DNA of 64,000 bases from CATQHB01 sp965262595 (GCA_965262595.1 OZ253548.1:1488001-1552000), one strand, 5' to 3'; counted from the first letter of the stretch, positions 7,415 through 17,206 are shown. A program made the numbers and translations. Notes: generated by a model from the letters alone, not told the origin.

Positions 7415-9691
7415 ATGGCAGGAGCGCTACAACACATTCGGGTAATCGACTTTGGACAGTACATCGCCGGGCCTCTGGCGGGAATGTTGCTGGCCGACCA
7501 GGGAGCCGACGTCATCCGGGTTGACCCTCCCGGGGGGCCGAAATGGCGGACTCCGGCCAACGCCACCTGGAACCGGGGCAAGCGCAGCATAACCCTGGAC
7601 CTGAAACAGCCTGACGACCTGGCCACGGCCCGGTCTCTAATCGAAAGCGCCGACGTGGTGGTGGAGAACTTCCGGCCCGGCGTCATGGACCGGCTGGGAC
7701 TGGGGCCTGAGACCATGACTCAAGCCAACCCCGGCTTGGTCTATTGCTCGATTCCCGGGTTCGCCTCCGACGACCCTCGGGCCGCCATGCCAGCCTTCGA
7801 AGGGGTTGTCGCCGCGGCATCGGCCACCATGCGCCCGCCCGACAGCTCCAGCCCGCGGCCCGTTTACACCGCCATCCCCATCGCGTCGGTCTATGGCGCA
7901 TTCCAGTCGGTGGTCTCCATCGTCATTGCCCTGAACGCTCGGGAGCGGGACGGCGTGGGGCAGCGCATCGAGGTGCCCCTGTTCGACAGCATGTTCCAGT
8001 CCATCGGACGCTTCGGAGTGCGGGTACACAACGCCCCGCCATCGGTTCCGACGCTTCAGGAGTTGTGGGGAGGAATTTTCCAGTGCAGTGACGGTGAGTG
8101 GGTGCGTTTCGGCGGTTCCGGCAACCAGAACTTCCGCCAATTCGTCGAGGCCGCCGGCATCACCGCCTGGGACGCCGAAGGACTGACCGACTTCAACCGT
8201 CCCCTGGACAGCTCCGGTTTCCGCACCGAAGCGCAGCAGCGCATTGAGGAGCTTTTCCGCACTCGCACCGCCCAGCAGTGGGAAGACCTCATCGCCGAGG
8301 CGGGCAGCGAAGGTTCGGTGTGCCGCACCAGCGAGGAGTGGTTCCGCCACCCCCACGCCCGGGAGTCGCAGATGGTGGTGGAGGTTGAAGACCCCATCTA
8401 CGGCAAGATGCTGCAGCCGGGAATCAACGCCCGGATGTCCCTGACGCCGGGAGCGGTGCGCGGCCCGGCGCCCACCCCCGACCAGCACCGTCGGGAGATT
8501 CTGGCGGAGTTGAAACCCCGACCCGCCCCCAGCACCCCCAAGGCCGGGGACACCATGCGGGCGGCCCTGGACGGGGTGAAGGTTTTGGACCTGTGCATCA
8601 TCCTGGCCGGGCCGACTATGGGACGTACCCTGGCCGAATACGGGGCCAACGTAATCAAGATAGACAACCCCATGCGCGGCGCCACGGTGGCCCGGCACAA
8701 CGACATCAACCGAGGCAAGCGCAGCATCCTGCTGGACCTGAAGTCGGAGGAGGGCCGCGACATCTTCTGGAAGCTGCTGGAGGATGCCGACGTGGTGGCC
8801 CAGAACTACCGGGCGGGCCGTCTGGAAAGCCTGGGCCTGGGGTACGAAGAGGTGAGGAAGCGCAAGCCCGACATCGTCTATGCCTCGCTGAACGCCTATG
8901 GGCACCTGGGTCCCTGGGCCCGGCGCCCCGGCCACGAGGGGTTCGCTCAGTCCGCCGCCGGGATGACCCGGCGCTTCGGGGGCGACGGTATGCCCGAGTC
9001 CCAACCCAACCCGATTAACGACTACGGTACCGGTTTTATGGGGGCCTATGCCGTGGCCCTGGCCCTGCTGCACCGGCAGCGCACCGGCGAGGGGCAACAC
9101 GTCGATTCGGCCCTGGCCTACACCGCCATGACCCTGCAATCGCCCTACATGCAACTCTATCCGGGCAAGGAGTGGAACGAGACCAAGGGCCAGGACGCCC
9201 TGGGTACCGGCCCGCTGCACCGGGCCTACCAGGCCAGCGATGGCTGGTTCTTCATCGGCGCCCAGGAGAGGGACTTGCCCCGGCTATCGGACCTGGAAGG
9301 GCTATCCGGCATTGAATCTCTGGCCGGGGCAGCGCTGGCGTCGTCCCTGGAAGAGCGGTTCCAGGGGAGCAGCGTAGAGTGGTGGGTAGAGCGGCTGGCC
9401 GCCGCCGGAGTTGGCGCGCAGCGAGTCATTACCAACGTGCGGGAACTGATGGCCGACCCGTGGGTGGTGTCCCACGGGTTGAGCATTACCCGGGAGCACG
9501 ACGAAATTGGCTCGGTAACCACCTGCGGACCGGCGCCCCGGCTGTCGCGGACGCCGGTACGTCCGGGACGGCCCGCCCCCAAGCCCGGCTCGGACGCCCG
9601 GGAGATTCTGCAAGAGCACAACCTGGAAGGCCGCTACCAGCCCCTGCTGGACGCGGGAATAGTGCTGACCGAGGGTGTGGCGGCGGGGTAA
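7415..9691 (+). CDS. Tandem-duplicated class III (CaiB/BaiF) CoA-transferase
   Basis: A 758-residue protein made of two full-length-like family III CoA-transferase domains (about 1-370 and 381-758). Domain 1 starts VIDFGQYIAGPLAGMLLADQ, domain 2 VLDLCIILAGPTMGRTLAEY, both followed by NRGKRSI-LDLK and ADVV-N-R-G-LGLG. The family forms a covalent intermediate on an Asp: domain 2 has it at Asp536 (NPINDYGTG), whereas domain 1 has Ser158 at that site (IPIASVYGA). I infer that only the second half is catalytic and the first is structural. Normal enzymes are interlocked homodimers of 400-residue chains, so this could be a monomeric pseudo-dimer. GGAGGT precedes ATG. It would move CoA between carboxylic acids. 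Confidence 0.92.
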   Translation: MAGALQHIRVIDFGQYIAGPLAGMLLADQGADVIRVDPPGGPKWRTPANATWNRGKRSITLDLKQPDDLATARSLIESADVVVENFRPGVMDRLGLGPETMTQANPGLVYCSIPGFASDDPRAAMPAFEGVVAAASATMRPPDSSSPRPVYTAIPIASVYGAFQSVVSIVIALNARERDGVGQRIEVPLFDSMFQSIGRFGVRVHNAPPSVPTLQELWGGIFQCSDGEWVRFGGSGNQNFRQFVEAAGITAWDAEGLTDFNRPLDSSGFRTEAQQRIEELFRTRTAQQWEDLIAEAGSEGSVCRTSEEWFRHPHARESQMVVEVEDPIYGKMLQPGINARMSLTPGAVRGPAPTPDQHRREILAELKPRPAPSTPKAGDTMRAALDGVKVLDLCIILAGPTMGRTLAEYGANVIKIDNPMRGATVARHNDINRGKRSILLDLKSEEGRDIFWKLLEDADVVAQNYRAGRLESLGLGYEEVRKRKPDIVYASLNAYGHLGPWARRPGHEGFAQSAAGMTRRFGGDGMPESQPNPINDYGTGFMGAYAVALALLHRQRTGEGQHVDSALAYTAMTLQSPYMQLYPGKEWNETKGQDALGTGPLHRAYQASDGWFFIGAQERDLPRLSDLEGLSGIESLAGAALASSLEERFQGSSVEWWVERLAAAGVGAQRVITNVRELMADPWVVSHGLSITREHDEIGSVTTCGPAPRLSRTPVRPGRPAPKPGSDAREILQEHNLEGRYQPLLDAGIVLTEGVAAG

Positions 9692-10341
9692 TTGAGTCCA
9701 GCCGCCCCACCCCATAGCAACGGAGCGGTCCAAATTTTTGCCCATCATTCCGGCCGCCGCCGGGATCCAGGAATGTCGGGCGGTGGCCGCGCATGGTCCC
9801 ACAACTTTCCAATCAGCGGGTACCCATCGGCCCCACCGCCATTCCGCCGGAGGACGGAATCCAGGTCCCCGATTCCCCAGTTCCGTCAACTTTTAGGACC
9901 ATTCACCAGGTATGGGGTTCCGACCGTTCCGCCACATTGACAGATTATTGATGCTTGTTATTGCCGACTCCTTCCCGAATTCACCTTTCCCCATTATTTC
10001 TCTTCGCGCTCTTGTTTGGTACTTGTTAAATGGACGGTCACTTTTCGCCCCGCAAGGCTTCCATTGCGGTGCATGTCCGGCGAATATCCGGCGCGGGGGA
10101 AATGCACCATCCCATCCCGGAAAACTCGGCTGGGGTCTAATACGTCGCCCGGATTGATCACCCATCCGTCAGAGAGAAGAAGCGGGCCGCCGGTAGTGCC
10201 GGACCGACGCAAAAGGTCCAATTTGTCCAATCTTCCCCTGCTCCGGCCCCAACCCAACCTCAATGCCGAAAGTTGCCAGTAGCCGAAACCCCGGGGCCAC
10301 TATACAATCCTGCTAACAAAGCTGTTAAGGGGGCGCATACC
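9692..10341. other. Intergenic stretch with repeat relics
   Basis: 650 bases without a supported gene. Near 9743-9776 CATTCCGGCCGCC...GGGATCCAGGAATG resembles the ends of the dispersed repeat found elsewhere. Short frames on both strands around 9900-10280 show no domain. The iron-alcohol dehydrogenase promoter should be at the right end but no clear box is seen. Confidence 0.5.
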
Positions 10342-11526
10342 ATGTCAGGAAACGCACTACGGTACCGTTACAATCCCTTGCACCAGGACATAATTTGCTC
10401 CGAGTCCGCCATCGACGAACTGGCCAACACGGTAGATGGGTTGGGCGCCGGAAGGGCGATGATTACCTGCGGCCCGACAATTCTCCAGGCGTGCAACGTG
10501 GTGCCCCGGGTGCAGGAAGCCCTGGGGGGCCGCTACGTGGGCATCTACTCCGGCGTATTGCCCCACTCGCCGGTGGAGTCGGTGGTGGCGGGAGTGGAAA
10601 TGGCTAAAGAGTTGCTGCCCGATGTCTTCATCAGCGTCGGCGGCGGCAGCACCCACGACACGACCAAGGCCATGGCAACCCTGTTGGCCGAGGGCGGCGA
10701 CATCCACGACTACGAAATTATCTTCGAGCCTCCCGACCGGATTACCGTGCCGGCCACGCCATCGCCCAAGGTGCCCATCCTCAGCGTTCCCACCACTATG
10801 GGCTGCGCCGAGTTCAGCCGGGGAGAGGGCGGCATTACCGACCATCAACTTGGGCGCAAGCTGATACTGGCCGGGGAGGGGGTAACCCACCACACCGTGA
10901 TCCTGGACGGCCAAGCCCTGGCAACCACACCCTTGCGGATCCTGGTGTCCACCGCCATCGGCCAGTTGAGGATAGCCGTAGAGACGGTGTACTCCACCGG
11001 CCACAATCCTATCGGCGACGGAATGGCGTTGCACGCCATTCGGTTGCTGTTCGACAACCTCCTCCGCTGCAAGGATGGGGACATTGACACGCTTTTGAAT
11101 ACCAAGACCGCCTGCGTGTTGGCTTCTCTGGGGTCCTTTGGCGGGCTGGGTCTGAATACGGCGACCTGCCATCACGTGGGTGGGCTGTACGGCGTTCCCC
11201 ACGGGGAGGCCAACGCCATCCTGCTGCCCCATACCATGCGCTACAACCTGGACGCATCGGCCAGCCGCCAGCGCCTCATCGCCGAGGCAATCGGGGTGGC
11301 CGCTGGCGGCATGACGGATGAAGCGGCCGGGCTGGCAGCGGCTGACGCCGTGGACGGGCTTTGCCGCGAGCTGGGACTACCCCGGCGGCTGAGCGACGTC
11401 GATGTTCCCGAGGACGGCCTGGAGTACATCGCCGCCGCCACGCTCCACGACCGCAGCCTGAGCACCAACCCCAAGCCGGTTACCGACGCCGGCCCGATAA
11501 TGGACGTCCTCAGGGCGGCGTATTAA
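10342..11526 (+). CDS. Iron-containing alcohol dehydrogenase / maleylacetate-reductase-like
   Basis: A 394-residue group III alcohol dehydrogenase. ATG at 10342 is preferred over earlier in-frame starts because the family begins near MSGNALRYRYNP and AAGGGGGCG lies just upstream. The nucleotide site is FISVGGGSTHDTTKAMA (GGGS). Metal ligands fit D/H in GDGMALHAIRLL and the two His in HHVGGLYGVPHGEANAILLP, the most diagnostic stretch. SVPTTMGCAEFSRGEGGI resembles maleylacetate reductases and related enzymes more than butanol dehydrogenases. It would reduce or oxidise a small carbonyl/alcohol with NAD(H). No operon partner. Confidence 0.9.
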   Translation: MSGNALRYRYNPLHQDIICSESAIDELANTVDGLGAGRAMITCGPTILQACNVVPRVQEALGGRYVGIYSGVLPHSPVESVVAGVEMAKELLPDVFISVGGGSTHDTTKAMATLLAEGGDIHDYEIIFEPPDRITVPATPSPKVPILSVPTTMGCAEFSRGEGGITDHQLGRKLILAGEGVTHHTVILDGQALATTPLRILVSTAIGQLRIAVETVYSTGHNPIGDGMALHAIRLLFDNLLRCKDGDIDTLLNTKTACVLASLGSFGGLGLNTATCHHVGGLYGVPHGEANAILLPHTMRYNLDASASRQRLIAEAIGVAAGGMTDEAAGLAAADAVDGLCRELGLPRRLSDVDVPEDGLEYIAAATLHDRSLSTNPKPVTDAGPIMDVLRAAY

Positions 11527-11607
11527 CCGTCTCCAAGGGAACGCCCGTGCAACGGCTAAAGTTGGTAGAGAAGGGTCGGACGCGACTTCCGAGGGAGCCG
11601 ACCTGCC

Positions 11608-11658
11608 TTAATGCGTCACCAGTCCGCCGTCGACGCTGAAGGACTGTCCGGTGGTAAT
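11608..11658 (-). pseudogene. C-terminal remnant of a short-chain dehydrogenase
   Basis: Minus-strand translation reads ITTGQSFSVDGGLVTH then TAA, the standard SDR ending (ITGQ-x-x-x-VDGG). Nothing upstream in that frame resembles an SDR body, so only the last 16 codons survive. Confidence 0.75.
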
Positions 11659-11670
11659 CCGGAGGGAGAT

Positions 11671-12504
11671 CTACCCCCCGGATGACCCTTGCAGCATCGG
11701 CCAGAACTTGTGGGCGGTCTCGCCCATAATCCAATTACGGTCGTCGTCGGAGAGCCAGGTCAGGGCCGTCTGGCCGAGCTGCACCTGGCCGATGTAACCG
11801 CCTTCGCGGGAGGAAGGGAAGTTGGATCCCCACATGACACGCCGTGGCGTGAAGGCCTCGATTACCCGTCTGAAGAGGTCCTTCTCGGGCTGGGTCAGGT
11901 TGGCGTAAGGGCCGAGGCTGGTGCTGGAAATACGCAGGTGGGCATTGGGCAGCTTGGCCAGGTCTTCCAGTGCGGCCGTCATAGCGGCCTTGTCTCCGGC
12001 GCCGCTCCAGCCAGCGAAGTGGTCTGGGGCAAAGAGTACGTTGGGGTGGCGGGCGCCCACGTTCCGCATCCGGTTGACCTTCTCCGGCTGGCCGCCGCCA
12101 CCGATGGAGATCGGGATGCCCAGGGCTTCGGCCCGCTGCCAGAGAGCGTCGCAGCGGGGATCGTCGGGCTCGGCATCACTCTGGAGGCGCACGCCCACCA
12201 TGCCGCGCTCGTTCACCCAATAAGAGAGCTTGTCCGCGGCTTCGGGGGCAGCCGGGTCCAGGATCCCAACGGACACCGTACGAGGGGCGTACTGCTGGGC
12301 GCTGTCGCACTGGTAGGAGTTATCGAGGGCGTAGGTGCCGCTGGGTTGCACCAAAGTGGCGCACTCCACGCCGGCCTGGTCCATCTCCGCAATCAAGTCC
12401 TCAACATCGTTGCTGACCTCGGTGGACCATCCTCGCGCGCCGGGGTCGAGGGGGTGCTTGACCTTGTCGCTGCTGACCACATGGGTATGGGTGTCAATGA
12501 TCAT
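11671..12504 (-). CDS. Amidohydrolase-2 family metal-dependent hydrolase
   Basis: A 277-residue TIM-barrel protein. The open frame continues 154 codons upstream, but ATG at 12504 is right: AGGAGGT sits 6 bases before it and the protein then starts MIIDTHTHV, the family's D-x-H-x-H metal motif. Other landmarks are ECATLVQPSGTYALDNSY, MVGVRLQSDAEP, LFAPDHFAGWSG (His near residue 190) and VMWGSNFPSSREGG near the C-terminus, where family members usually have GSDxP; the Asp is Asn here. Relatives act as lactonases or decarboxylases of cyclic acids. The substrate is unknown. Confidence 0.88.
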   Translation of the reverse strand: MIIDTHTHVVSSDKVKHPLDPGARGWSTEVSNDVEDLIAEMDQAGVECATLVQPSGTYALDNSYQCDSAQQYAPRTVSVGILDPAAPEAADKLSYWVNERGMVGVRLQSDAEPDDPRCDALWQRAEALGIPISIGGGGQPEKVNRMRNVGARHPNVLFAPDHFAGWSGAGDKAAMTAALEDLAKLPNAHLRISSTSLGPYANLTQPEKDLFRRVIEAFTPRRVMWGSNFPSSREGGYIGQVQLGQTALTWLSDDDRNWIMGETAHKFWPMLQGSSGG

Positions 12505-12778
12505 GAGCGTACCTCCTGGAGGAATTACATCGAACGGAATGGAGCAGTTTAGCACACAGCCTCGGGTAAAGAAACCGAGGCCACCGTCGTTCCGGCCCTC
12601 GCCGGAATCCAGGGGTGGGAGGCTGGCGCTGTCCAGGGACTTTAGCCCATTCGCTGCGTTCACAGTGACCATCGAAAGGACCGGCCACATGCCCCCACTC
12701 CTTGCATCACCCAATCCAGCTTGGTAAACTCGGCCCCACCGACCACTACGAACCAAATACGGCCAGGAGGGTTGCATT

Positions 12779-13198
12779 ATGACCACAGAAAGCGAGAAAC
12801 AAGCAGAACGGGATCGGGTCCTCCAAAACAGCGGTTTTCGTGTAGGAATGCACGACTTCTTGTCCGAGGTGGACATCGACGCCCTGCGGGGCCGCAACAA
12901 CGGCTGGGAGGCTGACCACAGCGGCCAGTCCTTCTTTGACCGCAAGACGGAAGAGCTGATCCGCATCGCCGCCTACGTCGCCATGCGGAACCCGGTCTAT
13001 CACATCCAGATTCACGTCCACGCCGCCCACCAGGCGGGGGCCACCCCCGAGGAAATCTACAATGTCATCAAAATGGCCGGCAGTTGGGCCGGGGGCGCCG
13101 CCGGCCAGAACGGCATGGAAGCCTGGCGTCTGGTCTTCCGACCCGACCTGCCCACCATCTTCCGCGTCTCCGACCTGGGCGAGGTAAATACCTACTGA
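12779..13198 (+). CDS. Carboxymuconolactone decarboxylase-like (AhpD-fold) protein
   Basis: A 139-residue all-helical protein. ELIRIAAYVAMRNPVYHIQIHVHAAHQAGATPEEI is the core helix pair of the CMD family (split here: ELIRIAAYVAMRNP, IQIHVHAAHQAGATPEEI). The CxxC pair of AhpD peroxidases is absent; only histidines remain, as in gamma-carboxymuconolactone decarboxylases. YNVIKMAGSWAGGAAGQNGM gives the next helix. GGAGGGTTGC supports ATG at 12779. It lies 274 bases from the divergent amidohydrolase, a pairing that fits breakdown of a ring-cleavage product, although the pathway is not shown. Confidence 0.87.
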   Translation: MTTESEKQAERDRVLQNSGFRVGMHDFLSEVDIDALRGRNNGWEADHSGQSFFDRKTEELIRIAAYVAMRNPVYHIQIHVHAAHQAGATPEEIYNVIKMAGSWAGGAAGQNGMEAWRLVFRPDLPTIFRVSDLGEVNTY

Positions 13199-13551
13199 CC
13201 CTCAACCCGGTTCAACCCGGCGTGGGGGTACGGCAAAGTCTTTCCCTAATCACGCCGAGCGATGGGAAGGGTACAGGTTCAGGGCGAGCGGAGCGCCGCT
13301 CCAGGGCCCCTAATGGCAGACTCGTCGAATTATCTGTTGAGATAGTTACTAAGTCACTGGCCAGGCCGTGCCCCTCACCCGTAGATTCAGGCCCCGGCCG
13401 AAATGACCTTGGGTATAGCCGGATTCGGATCGGGTCCGACCCGTCCTCTCCTTCCATCCGATTGTAAAAGAGGGCGGTGAAAGACTAAACTGCACCATAC
13501 GCACCAACTATCGCCGGGCGACTGCACCGCCCGTTGCCGAGGGTTAGCAGG
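13199..13551. other. Intergenic region with collapsed repeat
   Basis: Contains AATTATCT-GTTGAGATAGT at 13328-13346, which looks like the two ends of the 20311-20423 inverted repeat joined together, plus CCCGGCCGAAATGACC near 13393. No gene. Confidence 0.45.
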
Positions 13552-15330
13552 ATGAGCCAACTTGACGGCGCCAACACCATTTCCTGGCGGGACTGGAACG
13601 AGGAAGCCTTCGAGGCCGCCAAGTCCGAGGGCAAGCCGGTGCTGCTCACCCTGGGGGCAACCTGGTGCCACTGGTGCCACGTCATGGACCAGACCTCCTA
13701 TTCCGACCAACGGGTTGTAGAGCTGGTCAACTCCCGATTCATCCCGGTGCGCGTGGACGTTGACCAGCGTCCTGACATATCGCTGCGGTACAACCAGGGC
13801 GGTTTCCCGTCGGTGGCCTTCCTGACCGGAGATGGGGATTTCCTCGCCGGCAGGACATACACGCCTCCGGACGAGATGGTTGCCCTACTGCAACAGCTTT
13901 CCAGCGGTGAAATCACTCCTGAGTATAGCCCTGCCCCAGAGTCCGGCGCATCGTCCGGGTGCGCCGGAACCAACGCCTCCGTGGAAGCAGTGCTGGACCG
14001 GCTGATTGAGCTTTACGACCGGCAATTCGGTGGCTTCGGGCTGGAACCCAAACAGCCGCCATGGGAGGCGTTGCGCTTTCTTACTGCCCGTTATGGCCTC
14101 ACCGGCGACCGAGCCATCCTCGCAATGGTCGAGACCACCCTACAGGGAATGCGGCACGGCATCTACGACCTGAAGGACCAGGGGTTCTTTCGCTACTCGG
14201 TAAGCCGGGACTGGAAGGTGCCGCACTACGAAAAGATGCTGGTCAGCAACGCCAACCTGGCAATGTCCTATCTGGAGGCATACCAGGTAACCCGCAAGAC
14301 GGCCTACAAAGGCGCCGCTGAAGGCACCCTGCAGTATTTGCTGAATACCCTGTTCGATCCTGGGGAGGGGTTGTTCTTCGCCAGCCAGGATGCCGACGAG
14401 CCCTTCTACCAGATGTCCTGGAAGGACCGGGACGACACTGCGCCACCGCCCGCTGACCGCACCTTCTACTCCGGATGGAACGCGCTGACCGCCCAGGCCC
14501 TGATACAGGCGGCCAACGTTCTGGGTAGTCCGGTTTATCGGCGGGTGGCATCCGATATCCTGGAAAAGCTGTGGCGTGAGAGCTGGACTTCCGCCGGGGG
14601 GTTGTGTCGCCGCGCCGGAGAGTTGAGCGAAGGCGCTCCCATCCTGGCCGACCAGGTAAACTTCCTGCAGGCCTGGCTCTCCCGGTACCAGTCCACCGGC
14701 CTACCGAACTGCCTGGCGCGGGCGGCTGAAATCGCCGGCGCTATACAGCAAATGTTCGGCGCACCTGCCGGAGGCTGCTACGACACCACACCGCCCCGTT
14801 CTTTCGAAGCGGCCCTTCTTCCCCGGGAGCAACCGGCGTTGGACAACAGTCACTGGGCCGAAGTCCTGACAGTTCTGTCGCATCTGACCAATGACAGTGG
14901 ATACTCGGACCGGGCGGCTGCCGCTGTAAGAATGTTCGAGTCCGCAGTTCCCGGGAAAAGCTACCTGGGCGCCCATCTCTCGCGCCGCATGGAAGAAGAT
15001 GAGGAAGCCTTGTTCCTCCCGGCCGGCGCAGCCTGGGGGCGGGCGCAGGACCTACAGACCCACGGGCCGGTACGCCTGGTGCTGGTGGGCGATTCGTCCG
15101 GCCCCGAATACCGCCGACTCCACCGGGCGGCCCTTCGGGTCTATGCTCCCCACCGGGTAGTGCTGCCCCTGGACTCGGTGCGGGACGCCGAGCGAATCGG
15201 CGAACTCGGTTTCCCGACTCGCGGGGGTGCGGCGCTGTACGCCTGCATGGGTGACCGCTGCCTCGCCCCCATCACTACCCCCCAGGGCGTCCGGGAAATG
15301 GCTCGGCGCCGCCCCTGGGCCAATGGGTAG
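13552..15330 (+). CDS. DUF255/YyaL thioredoxin-like protein (spermatogenesis-associated protein 20 family)
   Basis: A 592-residue protein. The N-terminal 110 residues are a thioredoxin-like domain with TLGATWCHWCHVMDQTSYSD (Cys39, Cys42; the family signature C-H-W-C-H-V-M) and NQGGFPSVAFLTGDGD. The remainder is a six-hairpin alpha/alpha barrel, as in N-acylglucosamine epimerases, with DQGFFRYSVSRDWKVPHYEKML (first 20 residues DQGFFRYSVSRDWKVPHYEK) and NALTAQALIQA. Typical members are 650-700 residues, so some loops are shorter. Start: ATG 13552 over the in-frame TTG at 13534, which has no ribosome site. Function in bacteria is not settled. Confidence 0.88.
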   Translation: MSQLDGANTISWRDWNEEAFEAAKSEGKPVLLTLGATWCHWCHVMDQTSYSDQRVVELVNSRFIPVRVDVDQRPDISLRYNQGGFPSVAFLTGDGDFLAGRTYTPPDEMVALLQQLSSGEITPEYSPAPESGASSGCAGTNASVEAVLDRLIELYDRQFGGFGLEPKQPPWEALRFLTARYGLTGDRAILAMVETTLQGMRHGIYDLKDQGFFRYSVSRDWKVPHYEKMLVSNANLAMSYLEAYQVTRKTAYKGAAEGTLQYLLNTLFDPGEGLFFASQDADEPFYQMSWKDRDDTAPPPADRTFYSGWNALTAQALIQAANVLGSPVYRRVASDILEKLWRESWTSAGGLCRRAGELSEGAPILADQVNFLQAWLSRYQSTGLPNCLARAAEIAGAIQQMFGAPAGGCYDTTPPRSFEAALLPREQPALDNSHWAEVLTVLSHLTNDSGYSDRAAAAVRMFESAVPGKSYLGAHLSRRMEEDEEALFLPAGAAWGRAQDLQTHGPVRLVLVGDSSGPEYRRLHRAALRVYAPHRVVLPLDSVRDAERIGELGFPTRGGAALYACMGDRCLAPITTPQGVREMARRRPWANG

Positions 15331-15414
15331 CAGTCAGAGTCGCTTACTCCATCCCTAATGCTAATCGACAATTTGGCGAAACCTCTTGGTTTCATAAGGA
15401 AGGGAGGGAAAGTC

Positions 15415-17157
15415 ATGAATAGACCGGCGAAGGGACACATCAACGCAGGGACTTTGGAACAGATTGAAGCGCGGGGCTGCACCGTGGTAACCGGTGGGGG
15501 ACACGCCATCGCTGTCTTCTTTCACGACGGCCGGGTTCACGCGGTGGACAACCGTTGTCCCCACATGGGCTTTCCCCTGGAACGGGGCAGCGTCAGGGAT
15601 GGAATCCTTACCTGCCACTGGCACCACGCCCGCTTCGAGCTATCCAGCGGCGGCACTTTCAACCCCTTTGCCGACGACGTGCGCACATTTCCGGTGAACG
15701 TGGTGGACGGCGAGGTATGGATTGACCCCGCTCCTGCTCCCCGCGACGAGGGCAAGCACTGGCAGCGACGGCTGGAAGATGGCATGGAGCATAACCTGCG
15801 GCTGGTCATCGCCAAGGCGGTGCTGGGCTTGCAGGCCGCAGGCGCCGACTATCGGGAGCCGCTGCGGATAGGCGCCCGGTTCGGCGCTACCTATTCGGCC
15901 AATGGATGGGGCGCCGCTATGAGCATCCTGACCTGCACCGCCAACATATTGACGCAGCTGCACGAGGAGGACCGGCCCCGGGCTTTATATCAGGGCTTGC
16001 TCCACGTCTCCCGGGAATGCGCGGGCAAGGCTCCACGCTTCTCGGTAGACCCGCTGCCCACCGGAGAGACCCGCCCGGAGGTTTTCCGTGGCTGGTTCCG
16101 CAACTTCATAAACGTCCGGGATGAAGAGGGCGCCGAGCGGTGTCTCGTTACGGCCATAGAGTGCGGCACTCCCCGGGAAGACATCGCCAGGATGATTTTC
16201 GCGGCCGCCACCGACCACATTTACCTGGACGGCGGGCACGTGGTGGACTTTGCCAACAAGGCTTTCGAGCTTTTAGACCACCTGGGTTGGGAGATGGCCG
16301 GCCAGGTGCTGCCCAGCCTGGTGCACGGTATGGCCCGGGCGCGCCGCAGCCAGGAACTCAGCCAGTGGCGCGATCCCATCGACTTGGCTTCTATGGTCTG
16401 GGAAGCGAGGGAGCAGCTTCCTGGCCTCCTTGAGCAGGGCAGTAACGCCTCCGGCAACTGGGACGATGCCGACTCCCTGGCATCCCGGATGCTGGGCGAC
16501 TCACCTGCTGAGATTATCGGGGCGATCAAGGAAGCTATAGCCGATGGCGCTACCGCCGGGCAGCTTGGATCTGCCGTCGTCCACGCTGCCTTCCTGCGCA
16601 TGGCTCACTTCCACACCTCCAACGAGTTTCGCGACTGGGACACGGTGCATAATACCCTGGCCGCGGCCAACGCTTTTCATCAGGCTTTGAAACGAACGCC
16701 GACTCCTGAGTTGCTGCGGGGCGTTTTTGACGTGGCGATGAGCATCTACCTGGACCGGTTCCTCAATATGCCGCCCCAGAGGTTGCCCGATGCCGCCCCC
16801 AGCTCCATTTCCGCCGCAGAGCAGCTAGACCGGATGCTGGAGATGGTGAATTCCCGGCAACAGGTGGAGGAAGCCGCCCAGGCGGTTTCGGGTTACCTGG
16901 CGGACAATGGCAAACCGGGAGACCTGATGGCCACCATGGGGCGAATGCTGCTGCGAGAGGACGCCAACTTCCACTCTTTCCAGATCGCAGATGCGGCATT
17001 CAAACAGTTCGAGGAGCGACAAGGCACGGAATCCGGGCGACACGTGATGATCGGGTTGTCCAGGTTCCTCGCGGCCCACTCTCCCACGCCCCGGGCCGAA
17101 GGTCAGACCTACCAGATAGCTCTCCGGCTGCAGCGCGGTGAAGAGATTTACCAGTGA
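15415..17157 (+). CDS. Rieske [2Fe-2S] protein fused to a large helical domain
   Basis: A 580-residue protein. ATG at 15415 follows GGGAGGG; the frame extends upstream without a ribosome site. Residues 20-110 are a Rieske domain: CPHMGFPLERG (Cys48, His50) and CHWHHARFELSSGG (Cys67, His70) provide the four cluster ligands. Residues 125-580 are helical and match no Rieske oxygenase catalytic domain that I recognise. It carries His clusters at about 266-274 (TDHIYLDGGH), 395-412 (AHFHTSNEFRDWDTVHN) and 517-520 (NFHSFQ), which could bind a metal. I infer a redox enzyme in which the Rieske cluster feeds a second site within the same chain. It follows the YyaL gene by 84 bases and may be cotranscribed. 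Cytoplasmic; no signal peptide. Confidence 0.82.
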   Translation: MNRPAKGHINAGTLEQIEARGCTVVTGGGHAIAVFFHDGRVHAVDNRCPHMGFPLERGSVRDGILTCHWHHARFELSSGGTFNPFADDVRTFPVNVVDGEVWIDPAPAPRDEGKHWQRRLEDGMEHNLRLVIAKAVLGLQAAGADYREPLRIGARFGATYSANGWGAAMSILTCTANILTQLHEEDRPRALYQGLLHVSRECAGKAPRFSVDPLPTGETRPEVFRGWFRNFINVRDEEGAERCLVTAIECGTPREDIARMIFAAATDHIYLDGGHVVDFANKAFELLDHLGWEMAGQVLPSLVHGMARARRSQELSQWRDPIDLASMVWEAREQLPGLLEQGSNASGNWDDADSLASRMLGDSPAEIIGAIKEAIADGATAGQLGSAVVHAAFLRMAHFHTSNEFRDWDTVHNTLAAANAFHQALKRTPTPELLRGVFDVAMSIYLDRFLNMPPQRLPDAAPSSISAAEQLDRMLEMVNSRQQVEEAAQAVSGYLADNGKPGDLMATMGRMLLREDANFHSFQIADAAFKQFEERQGTESGRHVMIGLSRFLAAHSPTPRAEGQTYQIALRLQRGEEIYQ

Positions 17158-17206
17158 AACAGGCCCAGAGCCATCATAGACCGACCACTTCGGTGGGATT
17201 GGCGGG

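Noticed and set aside
7637..9220. 527-codon minus-strand frame opposite the CoA-transferase
   Set aside because: The plus strand has unmistakable two-domain CoA-transferase sequence; the antisense product is low-complexity Gly/Val/His-rich and has no ribosome site.
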